Origin: JBFHDX01 sp041584475
GTDB lineage: Bacteria; Pseudomonadota; Alphaproteobacteria; UBA8366; JADFVY01
NCBI GenBank assembly: GCA_041584475.1
Contig: JBFHDX010000001.1
Location: 22,397-86,396 of the forward strand
Reading direction: 5' to 3'
Length of the DNA stretch: 64,000 bases
The translations under genes were made by a program, and so were the position numbers. This document shows positions 8,388-17,359 of the stretch, piece after piece; positions within the stretch are counted from its first letter, which is position 1, and the number at the start of each line of letters is the position of its first letter. Under the pieces are notes generated by a model, which saw only the letters and a list, made by a program, of their open reading frames with translations, ran no database searches and was not told the DNA's origin.

Positions 8388-9944
8388 CTATGCGCCAACC
8401 TTGCGAGATTCCCGAAGTTCGATGTCGTCCTCAATCGTGAACGCCGTGATATCGGCCGGGAGGCTGACGGAAAAGGTCGTGCCTTGCTTTGGCAGGCTCT
8501 CGAGCTCGATCGAGCCACCCATCAGCGTGCACAGCGAGTGCGCGACCGACAATCCCAGTCCCGAGCCGCCGTGGCTGCGTGTCGTTGAATCGTCGACCTG
8601 CACGAATGGCTGGAAAACCCGTTCCTGGTACTGCGCGGGGATGCCGAGGCCGGTATCGCCGACGCGAAACCGGATCCAGTCGACACCGCCATCCGATTCC
8701 CGGTCCATGTCGAGTCTGATCACGCCGTCCTGCGTGAACTTGGCCGCATTGCTCAGTAGATTGAACAGGATCTGCCGGAGCTTGGTCGGATCGGTGTAAG
8801 CGGTCCCGACGTCGCCGATCGCCGTTTCGAGTTTGTTGCGGTTCTTCCGGATCAGTGGGCGCACGGCCTCGACCACTTCCCGCGCGAGCTGATTTACCTC
8901 CACCGATTCCGGATGCAGTTCGATGCGGCCGGTTTCGATCTTGGCAAGGTCCAGCGTGTCGTTGATCATCGCCAACAGGTGGTTGCCCGCGGTTCGAATC
9001 CGTTCGAGGTCCTCCAACATGTCCCGGTAGCCGCGATCGGCAGCGTCCTCCTGCAGCAGTTCGCTGTAGCCGATGACCGCGTTGAGCGGCGTGCGCAGCT
9101 CGTGCGTCATGCGTGCGAGGAACTCCGACTTCGCGCGGTTGGCGGCTTCCGCCTCGAAACTCGCGCGTTTGTGGGCCTCCGACAGCCTGACAATTCTGCG
9201 CAACTGGCTGAACAACAGGAAGATGATTCCGCCACCGCCGACGAGCACCCCCATGAAGGACAGGAATACCTGCCGATAGGCCGATTCCACGATCTCCTGC
9301 TGAAAATTCTGCTTCAGGTCGATCTCGACGGTAACGAGCAGATCGCGGAGGCGCTCGCCGAACGGATCCATGACGACACGAACGCGCCGATACGCCTCAC
9401 GGTCACCGAACTGCATGGTTTCTATGTCGCGCTCGATTGTTGTCAGCGCGGTCGTCAGGTCGTGCTCCAGATCCCAGGACTTGTCGGCCTTCCTCAGGCG
9501 CTCGGCATCCTTTCCCGACACGAGCAGCGGAATGCGGCTCCAGAGGATGTCGAAGCGCCGTTGAAGTTCACTTCGCGTAACGCCGTCCTCACCCAGCCCG
9601 TAGCGCGCCAGCGTCGTCATGAACCGCCGATACTCCAGCTCGGCATTGAACGCGACCCAGCTTCCGGTCGCTCGACTGGCGTAGAGCGCCGCACGGCTGT
9701 CGCTCAAGCGATCGAGGCTGAGCAGCAGCGCACTGGAGAATACGATGACGGCAAGCACGGCGAGCGCGTAAAGGCTGACGCCGGCCCGCCATCTGAATTT
9801 CGGTACCGATTGCCTGACCAGTCTTGTCGCCGTGCCGCCGCCGGACCCAGCGTCGCCCTGCGACGCGCCCACTCGCGCCGCTTCGCTGTCGCGCGTGCGT
9901 CCGACAAACAGACTGGTCTGTTCCGCCGCCTCTTCCTTAGCCAT
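8388..9944 (-). CDS. Membrane sensor histidine kinase (module 2)
   Basis: This 518-aa paralogue of the kinase at 5955-7448 has the same architecture: TM1 about 54-77, periplasmic helical domain about 80-220, TM2 about 224-247, HisKA with H281 in MTHELRTPLNAVIGYSEL, and a complete HATPase domain (LLSNAAKF, GDTGLGIP, GGSGLGL). Alignable phrases such as FDILWSRIPL, WVAF.AELE.RRFM and EAEAANRAKSEFLARM run through both, in the periplasmic part too, so the sensor domains are homologous. Its N-terminal cytoplasmic tail is about 30 residues longer. It begins 14 bp after the upstream SUOX-fold gene, so the two are surely co-transcribed. Confidence 0.88.
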   Translation of the reverse strand: MAKEEAAEQTSLFVGRTRDSEAARVGASQGDAGSGGGTATRLVRQSVPKFRWRAGVSLYALAVLAVIVFSSALLLSLDRLSDSRAALYASRATGSWVAFNAELEYRRFMTTLARYGLGEDGVTRSELQRRFDILWSRIPLLVSGKDAERLRKADKSWDLEHDLTTALTTIERDIETMQFGDREAYRRVRVVMDPFGERLRDLLVTVEIDLKQNFQQEIVESAYRQVFLSFMGVLVGGGGIIFLLFSQLRRIVRLSEAHKRASFEAEAANRAKSEFLARMTHELRTPLNAVIGYSELLQEDAADRGYRDMLEDLERIRTAGNHLLAMINDTLDLAKIETGRIELHPESVEVNQLAREVVEAVRPLIRKNRNKLETAIGDVGTAYTDPTKLRQILFNLLSNAAKFTQDGVIRLDMDRESDGGVDWIRFRVGDTGLGIPAQYQERVFQPFVQVDDSTTRSHGGSGLGLSVAHSLCTLMGGSIELESLPKQGTTFSVSLPADITAFTIEDDIELRESRKVGA

Positions 9945-9958
9945 GATCCGATTATCAG

Positions 9959-10474
9959 TTATTTGATGCGCAATTCGACCAGCTGCCAGATCATCCGTTC
10001 AGCTCGTTCGCCCGCCGGCATTTTCGCCTCTTCGGGATAGATAACCCAGATCGGTCCCTTGTTGCGGAGCGTCAAGTCCTCGCCGGCAATCCGCATGGCA
10101 AGCAACACGCCGTGCTTCGCGAAGTCCGTAACGGGAATCGTCACATGGTAATCGTTCGCGGCGAGGGCGACAATCGTGTCCCCGCGCGCCCCGACCATCT
10201 CCATCACGCGTGCCGCCTCGACACCCTCGAAGACGGTGTCCTGCTCGTGCCAGGGTGTCCGCGTGACGATTTCGGTCCAGCCGATTCCGGCGAGCAACTC
10301 GCGGTCGAAATGCGCTTCGCCGTTGACGTTGGTGTTGCGGATCGCCCCCTTTATGACCAGCAGTACCTCACCCTTCGGGTCCGGAAGCGCCCCGGCAGCG
10401 ACGGGAAGGGCGGTCGCAAGTACAACGGCCAACACCAGCAGCATGGTGGTGCCGATCTGCGTCGCGGATTTCAT
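9959..10474 (-). CDS. Periplasmic SUOX/molybdopterin-fold protein without cysteine (module 2)
   Basis: This 171-aa paralogue of the protein at 7531-8064 has a cleavable signal peptide ending near LPVAAGA. Shared phrases are VLLVIKGAI.NTN, EAHFD, TPWHE.DTVFEGV, AANDYHVTIPV and KGPIWVIYP. It also lacks cysteine, so it should not ligate molybdenum in the usual way. The start at 10474 has AGAGGGGACACGAG immediately upstream; the same AGAGGGGACA ribosome-binding pattern precedes the gene at 1398. It is translated just ahead of kinase module 2. Confidence 0.75.
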   Translation of the reverse strand: MKSATQIGTTMLLVLAVVLATALPVAAGALPDPKGEVLLVIKGAIRNTNVNGEAHFDRELLAGIGWTEIVTRTPWHEQDTVFEGVEAARVMEMVGARGDTIVALAANDYHVTIPVTDFAKHGVLLAMRIAGEDLTLRNKGPIWVIYPEEAKMPAGERAERMIWQLVELRIK

Positions 10475-10638
10475 CTCGTGTCCCCTCTGGTGACCGACCG
10501 ACAGGTGTTCAGATCGTCCAAAAAATCCGGGTTCGGTCGTATTTCTCGCACGGAAACGGTGAACGAAGAGTAACCGTCCGTCGGTACGGGTCAAGCACCG
10601 GTTGCATTTGTCGACGGATCTGCCAGTCAACGAGTCCG

Positions 10639-11418
10639 TTACCGTCCCTTCCAGACGGGCTCCCGGTTCTCGGCGAAGGCGCGCGCCCCCTCTTTCTGGT
10701 CCTCGCTGGAATAGAGCCGGTCCACGGTTCGGAATTTGCGGCGGGTGACCATGTCGATCGCTTCCTGGAAGGTCTTTCCCTCGCTCTCCCGTGCGACCTC
10801 CTTGATGGCGGCGAACACGAGCGGCGGCCCGGACGCCAACAGATCGGCGACTTCGCGCGACCGGTCGAGCAGCCGGTCGGGCGGCACGACCTCGTTGACC
10901 AGGCCCCAGCGCTGGGCTTCATCGACCTCCATCCAGCGCCCGGTGAACAGCAGATCCATGGCCACATGATACGGAATCCGGCGCGGCAGCCTGATCGTCG
11001 CGGCGTCGGCCAGGGTCCCCGCACGGATCTCTGGCAGCGCGAAACGGGCCGCATCACTGGCGAGAATGAGGTCGCACGCGAGCGCTATCTCGAACCCGCC
11101 ACCGACCGCCAGTCCGTTCACCGCCGCTATCACCGGCTTGTTGAGGTCGCGCAATTCCTGCAGACCACCGAATCCGCCGAGGCCGTAATCGGCATCCGGG
11201 GGCTCACCCTGTGCCGCAGCCTTGAGGTCCCAGCCGGCCGAGAAGAACCGGCCGCTGCCGGTCACGATGGCGACGCGCAGGGCCGGGTCGTCACGGAACG
11301 CCGCGAACAGCTCGCCCATCCGACGGCTCGTCGCGGCATCGATAGCGTTCGCTTTCGGCCGGTCGATACGCACTTCGAGAACGGCGCCGCGCCGGTCTAT
11401 ATGCAGCGGTTCGGTCAT
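10639..11418 (-). CDS. caiD: Crotonobetainyl-CoA hydratase-like enoyl-CoA hydratase
   Basis: This 259-aa crotonase-fold protein has the oxyanion-hole segments GSGRFFSAGWDLKA and NGLAVGGGFEIALACD and the catalytic-loop region LPEIRAGTLADAATIRLPRR. The sequence resembles CaiD, which interconverts crotonobetainyl-CoA and L-carnitinyl-CoA. The context agrees: the same operon encodes L-carnitine dehydrogenase and a dehydrocarnitine-cleaving BKACE enzyme. It starts 13 bp after the acyl-CoA synthetase with GGGAGG upstream and is the last gene of the operon. A general enoyl-CoA hydratase remains possible, so the symbol is tentative. Confidence 0.75.
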   Translation of the reverse strand: MTEPLHIDRRGAVLEVRIDRPKANAIDAATSRRMGELFAAFRDDPALRVAIVTGSGRFFSAGWDLKAAAQGEPPDADYGLGGFGGLQELRDLNKPVIAAVNGLAVGGGFEIALACDLILASDAARFALPEIRAGTLADAATIRLPRRIPYHVAMDLLFTGRWMEVDEAQRWGLVNEVVPPDRLLDRSREVADLLASGPPLVFAAIKEVARESEGKTFQEAIDMVTRRKFRTVDRLYSSEDQKEGARAFAENREPVWKGR

Positions 11419-11431
11419 TCCTGCCTCCCTG

Positions 11432-13519
11432 TCATGCGGGTCGCGCCAGACGGATCAAGGCGTCGGCGGCGACGGCGCCGAACCCTTCCGGGCGGACGAT
11501 CAGCGGGTTTACGTCGAGTTCGAGCAGCGTGTCGGCGTGATCCGCCGCGAAGGAGGTGACCGCGAGTATCGCGTCGACCGCCGCCTCGACGTCGGCAACG
11601 GGCAGGCCGCGATAGCCCGATAGCAGCGGCGCCGTCTTGAGCGATTTGAGGGCGGCGAAAACTTTGTCGCGGCTTACGGGCAAGAGCAGCGTCACGCTGT
11701 CGTTGATCAGTTCGACGAGGACACCGCCGAAACCGATGACGAGATACGGGCCGAACTGCTCATCTCGATCGATGCCGATAATGAGCTCGGCGACGCCGTC
11801 GTCGACCATCTTCTCGACGAGGAGGCGGTCGGAGAGGCGTGCCATGTTCTCGGCCGCTGCGCGGACCGACGCCGCGTCGATCAGATTGAGCGCGACGGCG
11901 CCGTGTTCGGTCTTGTGCACCATGTCGACCGAAATCGCCTTTACCGCCACGGGGTAGCCCAGATCCCCCGCCACGGCGACCGCGTCGTCCGGCGACGCCA
12001 CCAACGCGGCCTCCGGGAGCATGACGCCGTACGCCGCCAGAAGCTGTTTGGATTCCCATTCGTCATGCACTTTCGCGCCACGCCAATCCGGAGCGCCCGG
12101 GCGGAGCAGCGGCCGCGGGTCGCCGTCCGCGAGCACGCGGCCGACACGGACCGCGGCCTCGATCGCCGCGAGCGTTTCCTGCATGCCCTGCATTGGCGCG
12201 ATCCCCTGTTCGACGAGATGGCGGCGGACGTCTTCGGGCAGGCGTTCCGGCATCGTGGCGACGACGGCCGCCCGTCGGCCGGTCGATCGCGACGCATTGG
12301 CGACGGCGTTGACGGTCAGCCACCAGCCGTCCGCGCGGCAGCGGTCGAGCCGCGGAAAATCGACGACGAACAGCGAGAGATCGTAGCCGCCGCGCATCAT
12401 TGCTGCGAAGGTTGCAGTCTGGGCCTCCTCGTCGCCCCAGATGAAGGTGTGATAGTCGAGCGGGTTCGAGATGTGGACGAGCTCGTTGAGCGTGCCGGCG
12501 ACCGCCGTTCGGTGCTCGTCCGTCATCGGCGGGAACAGGACATCGCGCCCGTCCGCCAAGTCCGCCATCAGCGAGGCTTCTCCTCCGGAACAGCTGACGC
12601 AGCAGAGCCGGTTGCCGGACAGCGGCCCCGTCACCGCCAGCAACTTGAGTGCCTCGAGCAATTCAGGCACCGAATGCACCTGCGCCACGCCCAGGCGATC
12701 GAAAAGCGAATCGTAAAGCCCGCCGGGACCGGCGAGGGAGGCCGTGTGGCTGAGCGCGATCGTCGCGCCCGTCTCGGACCGGCCCGTCTTGAGGGCGACG
12801 ACCGGCAATCCCCGGCCGCGGGCCTTGCCGATCGCCCGCTCGAAGCTTGCCAGATCGCGCAATCCCTCGATATGCAGCCCGATGGCGGTCACCCGATCGT
12901 CGTCGGCAAGCGCATCGACACATTCGTGGATCCCGACCGCCGCCTGGTTGCCGAGCGTCACGAGATAGGCGAGCGGCAACGTGCGCTGCTGCATCGACAG
13001 GTTGATCGCGATGTTGCCGCTCTGCGTGACGATGGCGACGCCGCGCTCGACGCGCTCGCCGCCATGCTGGTCGGGCCAGAGCGCCGCACCGTCGAGGTAG
13101 TTGATGAAGCCGTGGCAATTGGGTCCGACGACCGGCATGGTGCCCGCCGCGGCGACGAGCCTTTGCTGGCGCTCGTGCCCGGCCCCGCCGCCGCCCGACT
13201 CGCTGAACCCGGACGCGTAGCAGACGGCGCCGCCCGCCGCCATCTCGGCGAGCATGCCGACGGCCTCGATCGTCGGCTCGGCCGGAATCGCGATGAACGC
13301 GGCGTCCGGCGCGTCCGGCAGATCCTCGAGCCGGCCGAAGCAATCCCTGCCGGCGATCGCCTCGCGCTTGTGACTGACCGGCCAGATTGCCCCGGAGAAG
13401 CCCAGCTTGTCGCACTGGTGGGCGACTTCGGCCGCCTCGCGTCCGCCGATCACCGCGATCGATCGCGGCCGGAGCAAACGGGCCAGCCGGCCGGCCGAAC
13501 GGGGCGGCGACGACGTCAT
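11432..13519 (-). CDS. NDP-forming acyl-CoA synthetase (acetate-CoA ligase family)
   Basis: A 695-aa fused ADP-forming acyl-CoA synthetase. The N-terminal CoA-binding Rossmann part begins at RPRSIAVIGG, the succinyl-CoA-ligase-like middle has TQSGNIAINL and the presumed phosphohistidine in ALSHTASLAG, and the C-terminal ATP-grasp domain runs from about residue 480 (YPVAVKAIS, HKTEHGAV, ELDVNPLIV). The true start is the ATG at 13519, which overlaps the preceding stop by one base (TGATG); the open frame upstream is antisense shadow. In this operon it could activate gamma-butyrobetaine or crotonobetaine to the CoA thioester, a step normally assigned to AMP-forming CaiC/BbsG-type ligases. The substrate is inferred from context only. 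Confidence 0.85.
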   Translation of the reverse strand: MTSSPPRSAGRLARLLRPRSIAVIGGREAAEVAHQCDKLGFSGAIWPVSHKREAIAGRDCFGRLEDLPDAPDAAFIAIPAEPTIEAVGMLAEMAAGGAVCYASGFSESGGGGAGHERQQRLVAAAGTMPVVGPNCHGFINYLDGAALWPDQHGGERVERGVAIVTQSGNIAINLSMQQRTLPLAYLVTLGNQAAVGIHECVDALADDDRVTAIGLHIEGLRDLASFERAIGKARGRGLPVVALKTGRSETGATIALSHTASLAGPGGLYDSLFDRLGVAQVHSVPELLEALKLLAVTGPLSGNRLCCVSCSGGEASLMADLADGRDVLFPPMTDEHRTAVAGTLNELVHISNPLDYHTFIWGDEEAQTATFAAMMRGGYDLSLFVVDFPRLDRCRADGWWLTVNAVANASRSTGRRAAVVATMPERLPEDVRRHLVEQGIAPMQGMQETLAAIEAAVRVGRVLADGDPRPLLRPGAPDWRGAKVHDEWESKQLLAAYGVMLPEAALVASPDDAVAVAGDLGYPVAVKAISVDMVHKTEHGAVALNLIDAASVRAAAENMARLSDRLLVEKMVDDGVAELIIGIDRDEQFGPYLVIGFGGVLVELINDSVTLLLPVSRDKVFAALKSLKTAPLLSGYRGLPVADVEAAVDAILAVTSFAADHADTLLELDVNPLIVRPEGFGAVAADALIRLARPA

Positions 13520-14700
13520 CAGCCCCCCAGCGGCCGCAATACGGCGCGCGCGATGATGTGGCGCTGGATCTCCGAGGTCCCGTCCCAGATCCGTTCGACC
13601 CGGGCGTCGCGCCAGAATCGCTCGAGCGGCAAATCGTCCATCAGACCCATGCCGCCGTGGATCTGGATCGCCTCGTCGGTCACCCGGGCCAGCATCTCGG
13701 ACGCGAACAACTTGGCCGAAGCGATCTCCCGAGTGGCATCGAGGCCCCGATCGAGCCGCCAGGCCGAGGCGAGCGTCAGCCAGTCCGCGGCGTCGATCTC
13801 GGTGATCATGTCGGCGAGCTTGAAACCGACGCCCTGGAACTTGCCGATCGCCTGGCCGAACTGCTTGCGATTGGCGGACCAGTCGGCGGCGATATCGAAT
13901 ACGCGCCGCGCCCGGCCGACGCACATCGCCGCCACCGTGATGCGGGTCGCGTAAAGCCACTCGTTTGCGACCTCGAAGCCACGGCCCTCCTCGCCGAGGA
14001 TCTGCGAGGCCGGCAGCCGGCAATCGTCGAACACGAGGACGCAGTTCTGATAGCCGCGGTGCGACACCGACTTGTATCCCGGCCGGATCTCGAAGCCGGG
14101 CGTATCCCGGTCGACGAGAAAGCAGGTGATCCGTTTCTTGGGTCCCCGGGACGTATCCTCCTCGCCGGTGGCGACGAAGGTGATGACGAAGTCCGCGATG
14201 TCGGCGTGGCTGATGAAATGCTTGGTGCCGTTGATCACCCAGTCGTCGCCGTGACGCCGGGCGAACGTCTTCATGCCGCGCACGTCGGAGCCGGCGTCGG
14301 GCTCGGTCATCGCCAGCGCATCCATGCGTTCGCCCTTGACGCTGGGGATCAGGTAGCGCTTGCGCTGCTCGGGCGTGCAGGCGCAGAGGATGTTCGACGG
14401 CCGGCCCCACCAGTGGTTCAGGGCCATCGACGTGCGGCCGAGCTCGCGCTCGAGCAGCGCGAACGTCAGGTGGTCGAGCCCGCCGCCGCCATACTCCGCG
14501 GGGATGTTGGGGGCATAGAAGCCGAGTTCCAGCACCTTGCGCTGGATCTCGCGGCCGATTTCCGCGGACACGCGGCCACTGCGCTCGACCTCGGCCTCGA
14601 GCGGGTAGAGCTCGTTCTCGACGAAGCTCCGCACGGTGTCGACCAGCATGCTCTGCTCGTCGGTCAATCCGAAATCCATGACCGCGATCTCCCGGCTCAT
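13519..14700 (-). CDS. Acyl-CoA dehydrogenase (candidate gamma-butyrobetainyl-CoA dehydrogenase)
   Basis: This 393-aa flavoprotein has the full acyl-CoA dehydrogenase layout: helical N-domain (MDFGLTDEQSMLVDTVRSFV), the FAD/substrate signature AMTEPDAGSDVRGMKT, beta domain with KHFISHADIADF, and C-terminal IHGGMGLMDDLPLERFWRDAR. The start at 14700 overlaps the stop of the carnitine dehydrogenase gene by 4 bp (ATGA); MDFGL at 14679 is the alternative. Its size and context fit a dehydrogenase that makes crotonobetainyl-CoA from gamma-butyrobetainyl-CoA, but the sequence alone supports only the family. Confidence 0.85.
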   Translation of the reverse strand: MSREIAVMDFGLTDEQSMLVDTVRSFVENELYPLEAEVERSGRVSAEIGREIQRKVLELGFYAPNIPAEYGGGGLDHLTFALLERELGRTSMALNHWWGRPSNILCACTPEQRKRYLIPSVKGERMDALAMTEPDAGSDVRGMKTFARRHGDDWVINGTKHFISHADIADFVITFVATGEEDTSRGPKKRITCFLVDRDTPGFEIRPGYKSVSHRGYQNCVLVFDDCRLPASQILGEEGRGFEVANEWLYATRITVAAMCVGRARRVFDIAADWSANRKQFGQAIGKFQGVGFKLADMITEIDAADWLTLASAWRLDRGLDATREIASAKLFASEMLARVTDEAIQIHGGMGLMDDLPLERFWRDARVERIWDGTSEIQRHIIARAVLRPLGG

Positions 14701-15695
14701 CCAGCGCCCGCGCGCCGGGCCTCGTCTTCGGCAAGCACGGCGCCGGCGCCGATCTCGTACTTGCGCAGCGCCCGCATGATATCGATCAGACAGTTGTCGC
14801 GCAGGCGTTCGAGCTGCTTGACCGATCGGCCCCCGGCCTGCGCCTGCGTGCCCTCGACCATGCGGTCGACGAGCGTTGCCGTCAGCTTCGGCGCCACGAG
14901 CCGCGTCCACGGCAGTTCGAGTGCGGGTCCGAACTGTTCGAGCATGTGGCGCATGCCGGCATCGCCGCCCGCCATGTGAAAGATCAGGTTCGTGCCCATG
15001 AAGGCCCAGCGCAGGCCGGGACCGAAGCGGATCGCGTCGTCGAGTTCCCCCGTCGTGGCCACGCCGTCATTCACCAGATGCAGGATCTCCCGCCACACCG
15101 CTTCCTGAAGGCGGTCGGACAGGTAACCCTCGATCTCCGTGCGGACGTGCAGCGGATGCATGCCGATGGCCCGATAGAACGCCGCTGCCCGCTGGATCGT
15201 CTCCGGTTCCGTGGCCTGGCCGCCTACGAGTTCGACCAGCGGCAGCAGATAGACCGGGTTGAACGGGTGGCCAATCAGTATGCGGCCCGGCCTGCGGCAG
15301 TCCGACTGTATCCGTGTCGGCAGAAGGCCCGACGACGACGAGGCAACGATCGCCTCTGGTCGCGCGGCGGCGTCGATTTGCGCGTGCAGGCGCCGCTTCA
15401 GATCCTCGCGCTCCGGGGCGCTCTCCTGAACGAAATCGGCGTCCGCGACGGCCTCCTCGACGCTGTCGACGAAGCGCAGCGTGCCCGCGGCGACGTCGGT
15501 CGCACCATACAGGGCGGTCACGGCCGGCCAGGCATTCTCGATCGCGGCGCGCAGCTTCGCTTCCGCGGCTTCGCCGGGGTCGCTGGCGACGACGTCGAGC
15601 CCGCGCGCCATGCAACGTGTCGCCCATCCGGCCCCGATCACACCGGTGCCGACGATCGCCACCCGGCGCACGCCGGCCAGTTCGCTGTCGCCCAT
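14697..15695 (-). CDS. lcdH: L-carnitine dehydrogenase
   Basis: This 332-aa 3-hydroxyacyl-CoA-dehydrogenase-like oxidoreductase has the NAD-binding turn VGTGVIGAGWA at about 14-24, and the phrases SSSSGLLPT, GHPFNPVYLLPLVELVGG and EAVWREILHLV that mark carnitine 3-dehydrogenases (CdhA/LcdH). It would oxidise L-carnitine to 3-dehydrocarnitine with NAD+. Its neighbour encodes a BKACE enzyme that acts on that product, which strengthens the call. The ribosome-binding site GGAGAGGAG precedes the ATG. Confidence 0.85.
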   Translation of the reverse strand: MGDSELAGVRRVAIVGTGVIGAGWATRCMARGLDVVASDPGEAAEAKLRAAIENAWPAVTALYGATDVAAGTLRFVDSVEEAVADADFVQESAPEREDLKRRLHAQIDAAARPEAIVASSSSGLLPTRIQSDCRRPGRILIGHPFNPVYLLPLVELVGGQATEPETIQRAAAFYRAIGMHPLHVRTEIEGYLSDRLQEAVWREILHLVNDGVATTGELDDAIRFGPGLRWAFMGTNLIFHMAGGDAGMRHMLEQFGPALELPWTRLVAPKLTATLVDRMVEGTQAQAGGRSVKQLERLRDNCLIDIMRALRKYEIGAGAVLAEDEARRAGAG

Positions 15696-15716
15696 GGCGC
15701 GGCTCCTCTCCGTCGT

Positions 15717-16598
15717 CTAGTTGCGCGGCCGCAGGCCGAGTTTGTCGCGAGCTTCGGCCGGCGTCAGCGTCCGGCCGCCGAGCAGGCGAATGATCTGGCA
15801 CGCCCGCTCGGTCAGCTGCGCGTTGGTCGCATACACGCCCTTGTCCAGGTAAAGATTGTCCTCGAGGCCGACGCGCGCGTTGCCGCCAAGGATCGCCGCC
15901 TGCGCCACCATCGGCATCTGCGCGCGGCCGATTCCGAAGGCCGCCCAGTTCGCCCCGGCCGGCAGCTGGTCGCGCATGATCCGCATGGTGTCCGGATCGG
16001 CAGGTGCCGCCCACGGTATGCCGAGGCAAATCTGGTAGAGCGGCGGCTCGTCGACGAGGCCCTCCTCGAGCAGCCGGTTGGCAAATCTGAGATGTCCCAT
16101 CTCGAACACCTCGAGCTCCGGCTTGACGCCGAGTTCCTGGATCCGCGCCGCCATCTCGCGCAGCATCGCCGGCGTGCTGATGTAAAGGCTGTCGCCGAAA
16201 TTCAGCGAGCCGCAGTCGAGCGAGCATATCTCCGGCCGGATCGCTTCGACGTGGGCCAGCCGCTCGCGCGCATTTACCAGGTCCGTGCCCTCGACGCCCC
16301 TGGTCGGATCGTCGCGATCGGGGACGTAGTCGCCGCCCATTCCAGCTGTCAGGTTGATCACGACGTCCGTGTCCGAGGCGCGGATCCGGTCGACGACCTC
16401 CTCGTAGAGCTCGACGCGGCGGCTTGGCCTGCCGGTGTCGGGTTCGCGCACGTGGATGTGGGCGATGGCGGCCCCGGCCCGTGCCGCAGAGATCGCCGCG
16501 TCGGCGATCTGCTCGGGTGTGACCGGAATGTCCGGGTGCTTGCCCACGGTATCGCCCGAGCCGGTAACGGCGCAGCTGACGATGACGTCGGTGTTCAT
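15717..16598 (-). CDS. cdhC: BKACE enzyme, 3-dehydrocarnitine-cleaving type
   Basis: This 293-aa member of the beta-keto-acid cleavage (DUF849) family has the zinc-binding H-x-H in AHIHVRE (H47, H49), INLTAGMGGDYVPD, and the late segments ELEVFEMGHL and GGNARVGLEDN. Members condense a beta-keto acid with acetyl-CoA. The adjacent carnitine dehydrogenase implies 3-dehydrocarnitine as substrate, giving acetoacetate and betainyl-CoA (the Pseudomonas CdhC reaction). The ATG at 16598 follows GGGGAGGAGGAG; in-frame extension to 16811 is spurious. It is the first gene of a five-gene minus-strand operon. Confidence 0.85.
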   Translation of the reverse strand: MNTDVIVSCAVTGSGDTVGKHPDIPVTPEQIADAAISAARAGAAIAHIHVREPDTGRPSRRVELYEEVVDRIRASDTDVVINLTAGMGGDYVPDRDDPTRGVEGTDLVNARERLAHVEAIRPEICSLDCGSLNFGDSLYISTPAMLREMAARIQELGVKPELEVFEMGHLRFANRLLEEGLVDEPPLYQICLGIPWAAPADPDTMRIMRDQLPAGANWAAFGIGRAQMPMVAQAAILGGNARVGLEDNLYLDKGVYATNAQLTERACQIIRLLGGRTLTPAEARDKLGLRPRN

Positions 16599-16870
16599 CG
16601 CGTTCTCCTCCTCCCCGTCGGCGCGCATTGCTGCGCGTGGGGGACCATCTCGGCCGCAAATCGAGTCGCCGATCGATCCCTCGCGACACTGGGTTGATTC
16701 TTTCGCACTCGCGGGACGCTGTAAATGGCGGATGCTCCCGCACGCTTCCGATCGCGGCCACAGCACCGAGCAACCGACGGTGATGCCCGATCGAGGCGCC
16801 GATCGTCGCAATACCCATGCCCGACGATTCGACGCATGACAACGCGGCGATATCGGCTAGGGTTGCGACG

Positions 16871-17359
16871 ATGCCGATCGATGCTCCGCTGCACCTGCAC
16901 GGCGCCACCGTGCTGCCCGAGTGGGTCGACTACAACGGGCACATGAACGAGGCCTACTACGTCCTCGTCTTCAGCAACGCCACCGATGCGTTCATGGACC
17001 TCGCCGGCATGGACGCGGCCTATCGCGCGGCGGCCAATGCCTCGGTCTATACGCTCGAGACGCACGTGCTCTACCTGCGCGAGGCGAAGGAGGGCGAGGC
17101 GTTGCGCGTCGACACGCAGCTGCTCGGGTTCGACTCCAGGCGCTTCCGGCTGTTCCATACGCTGTACCACGCCGCAGACGGAGCGCGGCTGGCAACCGGC
17201 GAGCACATGCTTCTGCACGTCGACATGGGTGGCCCGCGCGCCGCCCCGTTCCCGCCCGCGATCGCCCAGCGCCTGGCGGCCATTGCCGAGTCGCACGCAA
17301 GCCTGCCGACGCCCGAGGAGGCCGGCCGCGCGATCACGCTGTCGCGGTCCGGTGGATGA
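16871..17359 (+). CDS. cdhB: Hotdog thioesterase, candidate betainyl-CoA thioesterase
   Basis: A 162-aa 4HBT/hotdog protein with WVDYNGHMNEAYYVLVFSN and THVLYLREAKEGE, as in CdhB-type thioesterases of carnitine catabolism. It would hydrolyse betainyl-CoA to glycine betaine. It is transcribed divergently from the BKACE gene across about 270 bp. The ATG at 16871 is preferred to the one at 16817 because it directly begins the conserved domain and has AGGG upstream; neither site is strong. It overlaps the next gene by 4 bp. Confidence 0.75.
   Translation: MPIDAPLHLHGATVLPEWVDYNGHMNEAYYVLVFSNATDAFMDLAGMDAAYRAAANASVYTLETHVLYLREAKEGEALRVDTQLLGFDSRRFRLFHTLYHAADGARLATGEHMLLHVDMGGPRAAPFPPAIAQRLAAIAESHASLPTPEEAGRAITLSRSGG

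Noticed and set aside
13520..14734. Very long open frame continuing upstream of the acyl-CoA synthetase
   Set aside because: The extension is arginine-rich with no family similarity and overlaps a real acyl-CoA dehydrogenase in another frame on the same strand; the true start forms a TGATG overlap.
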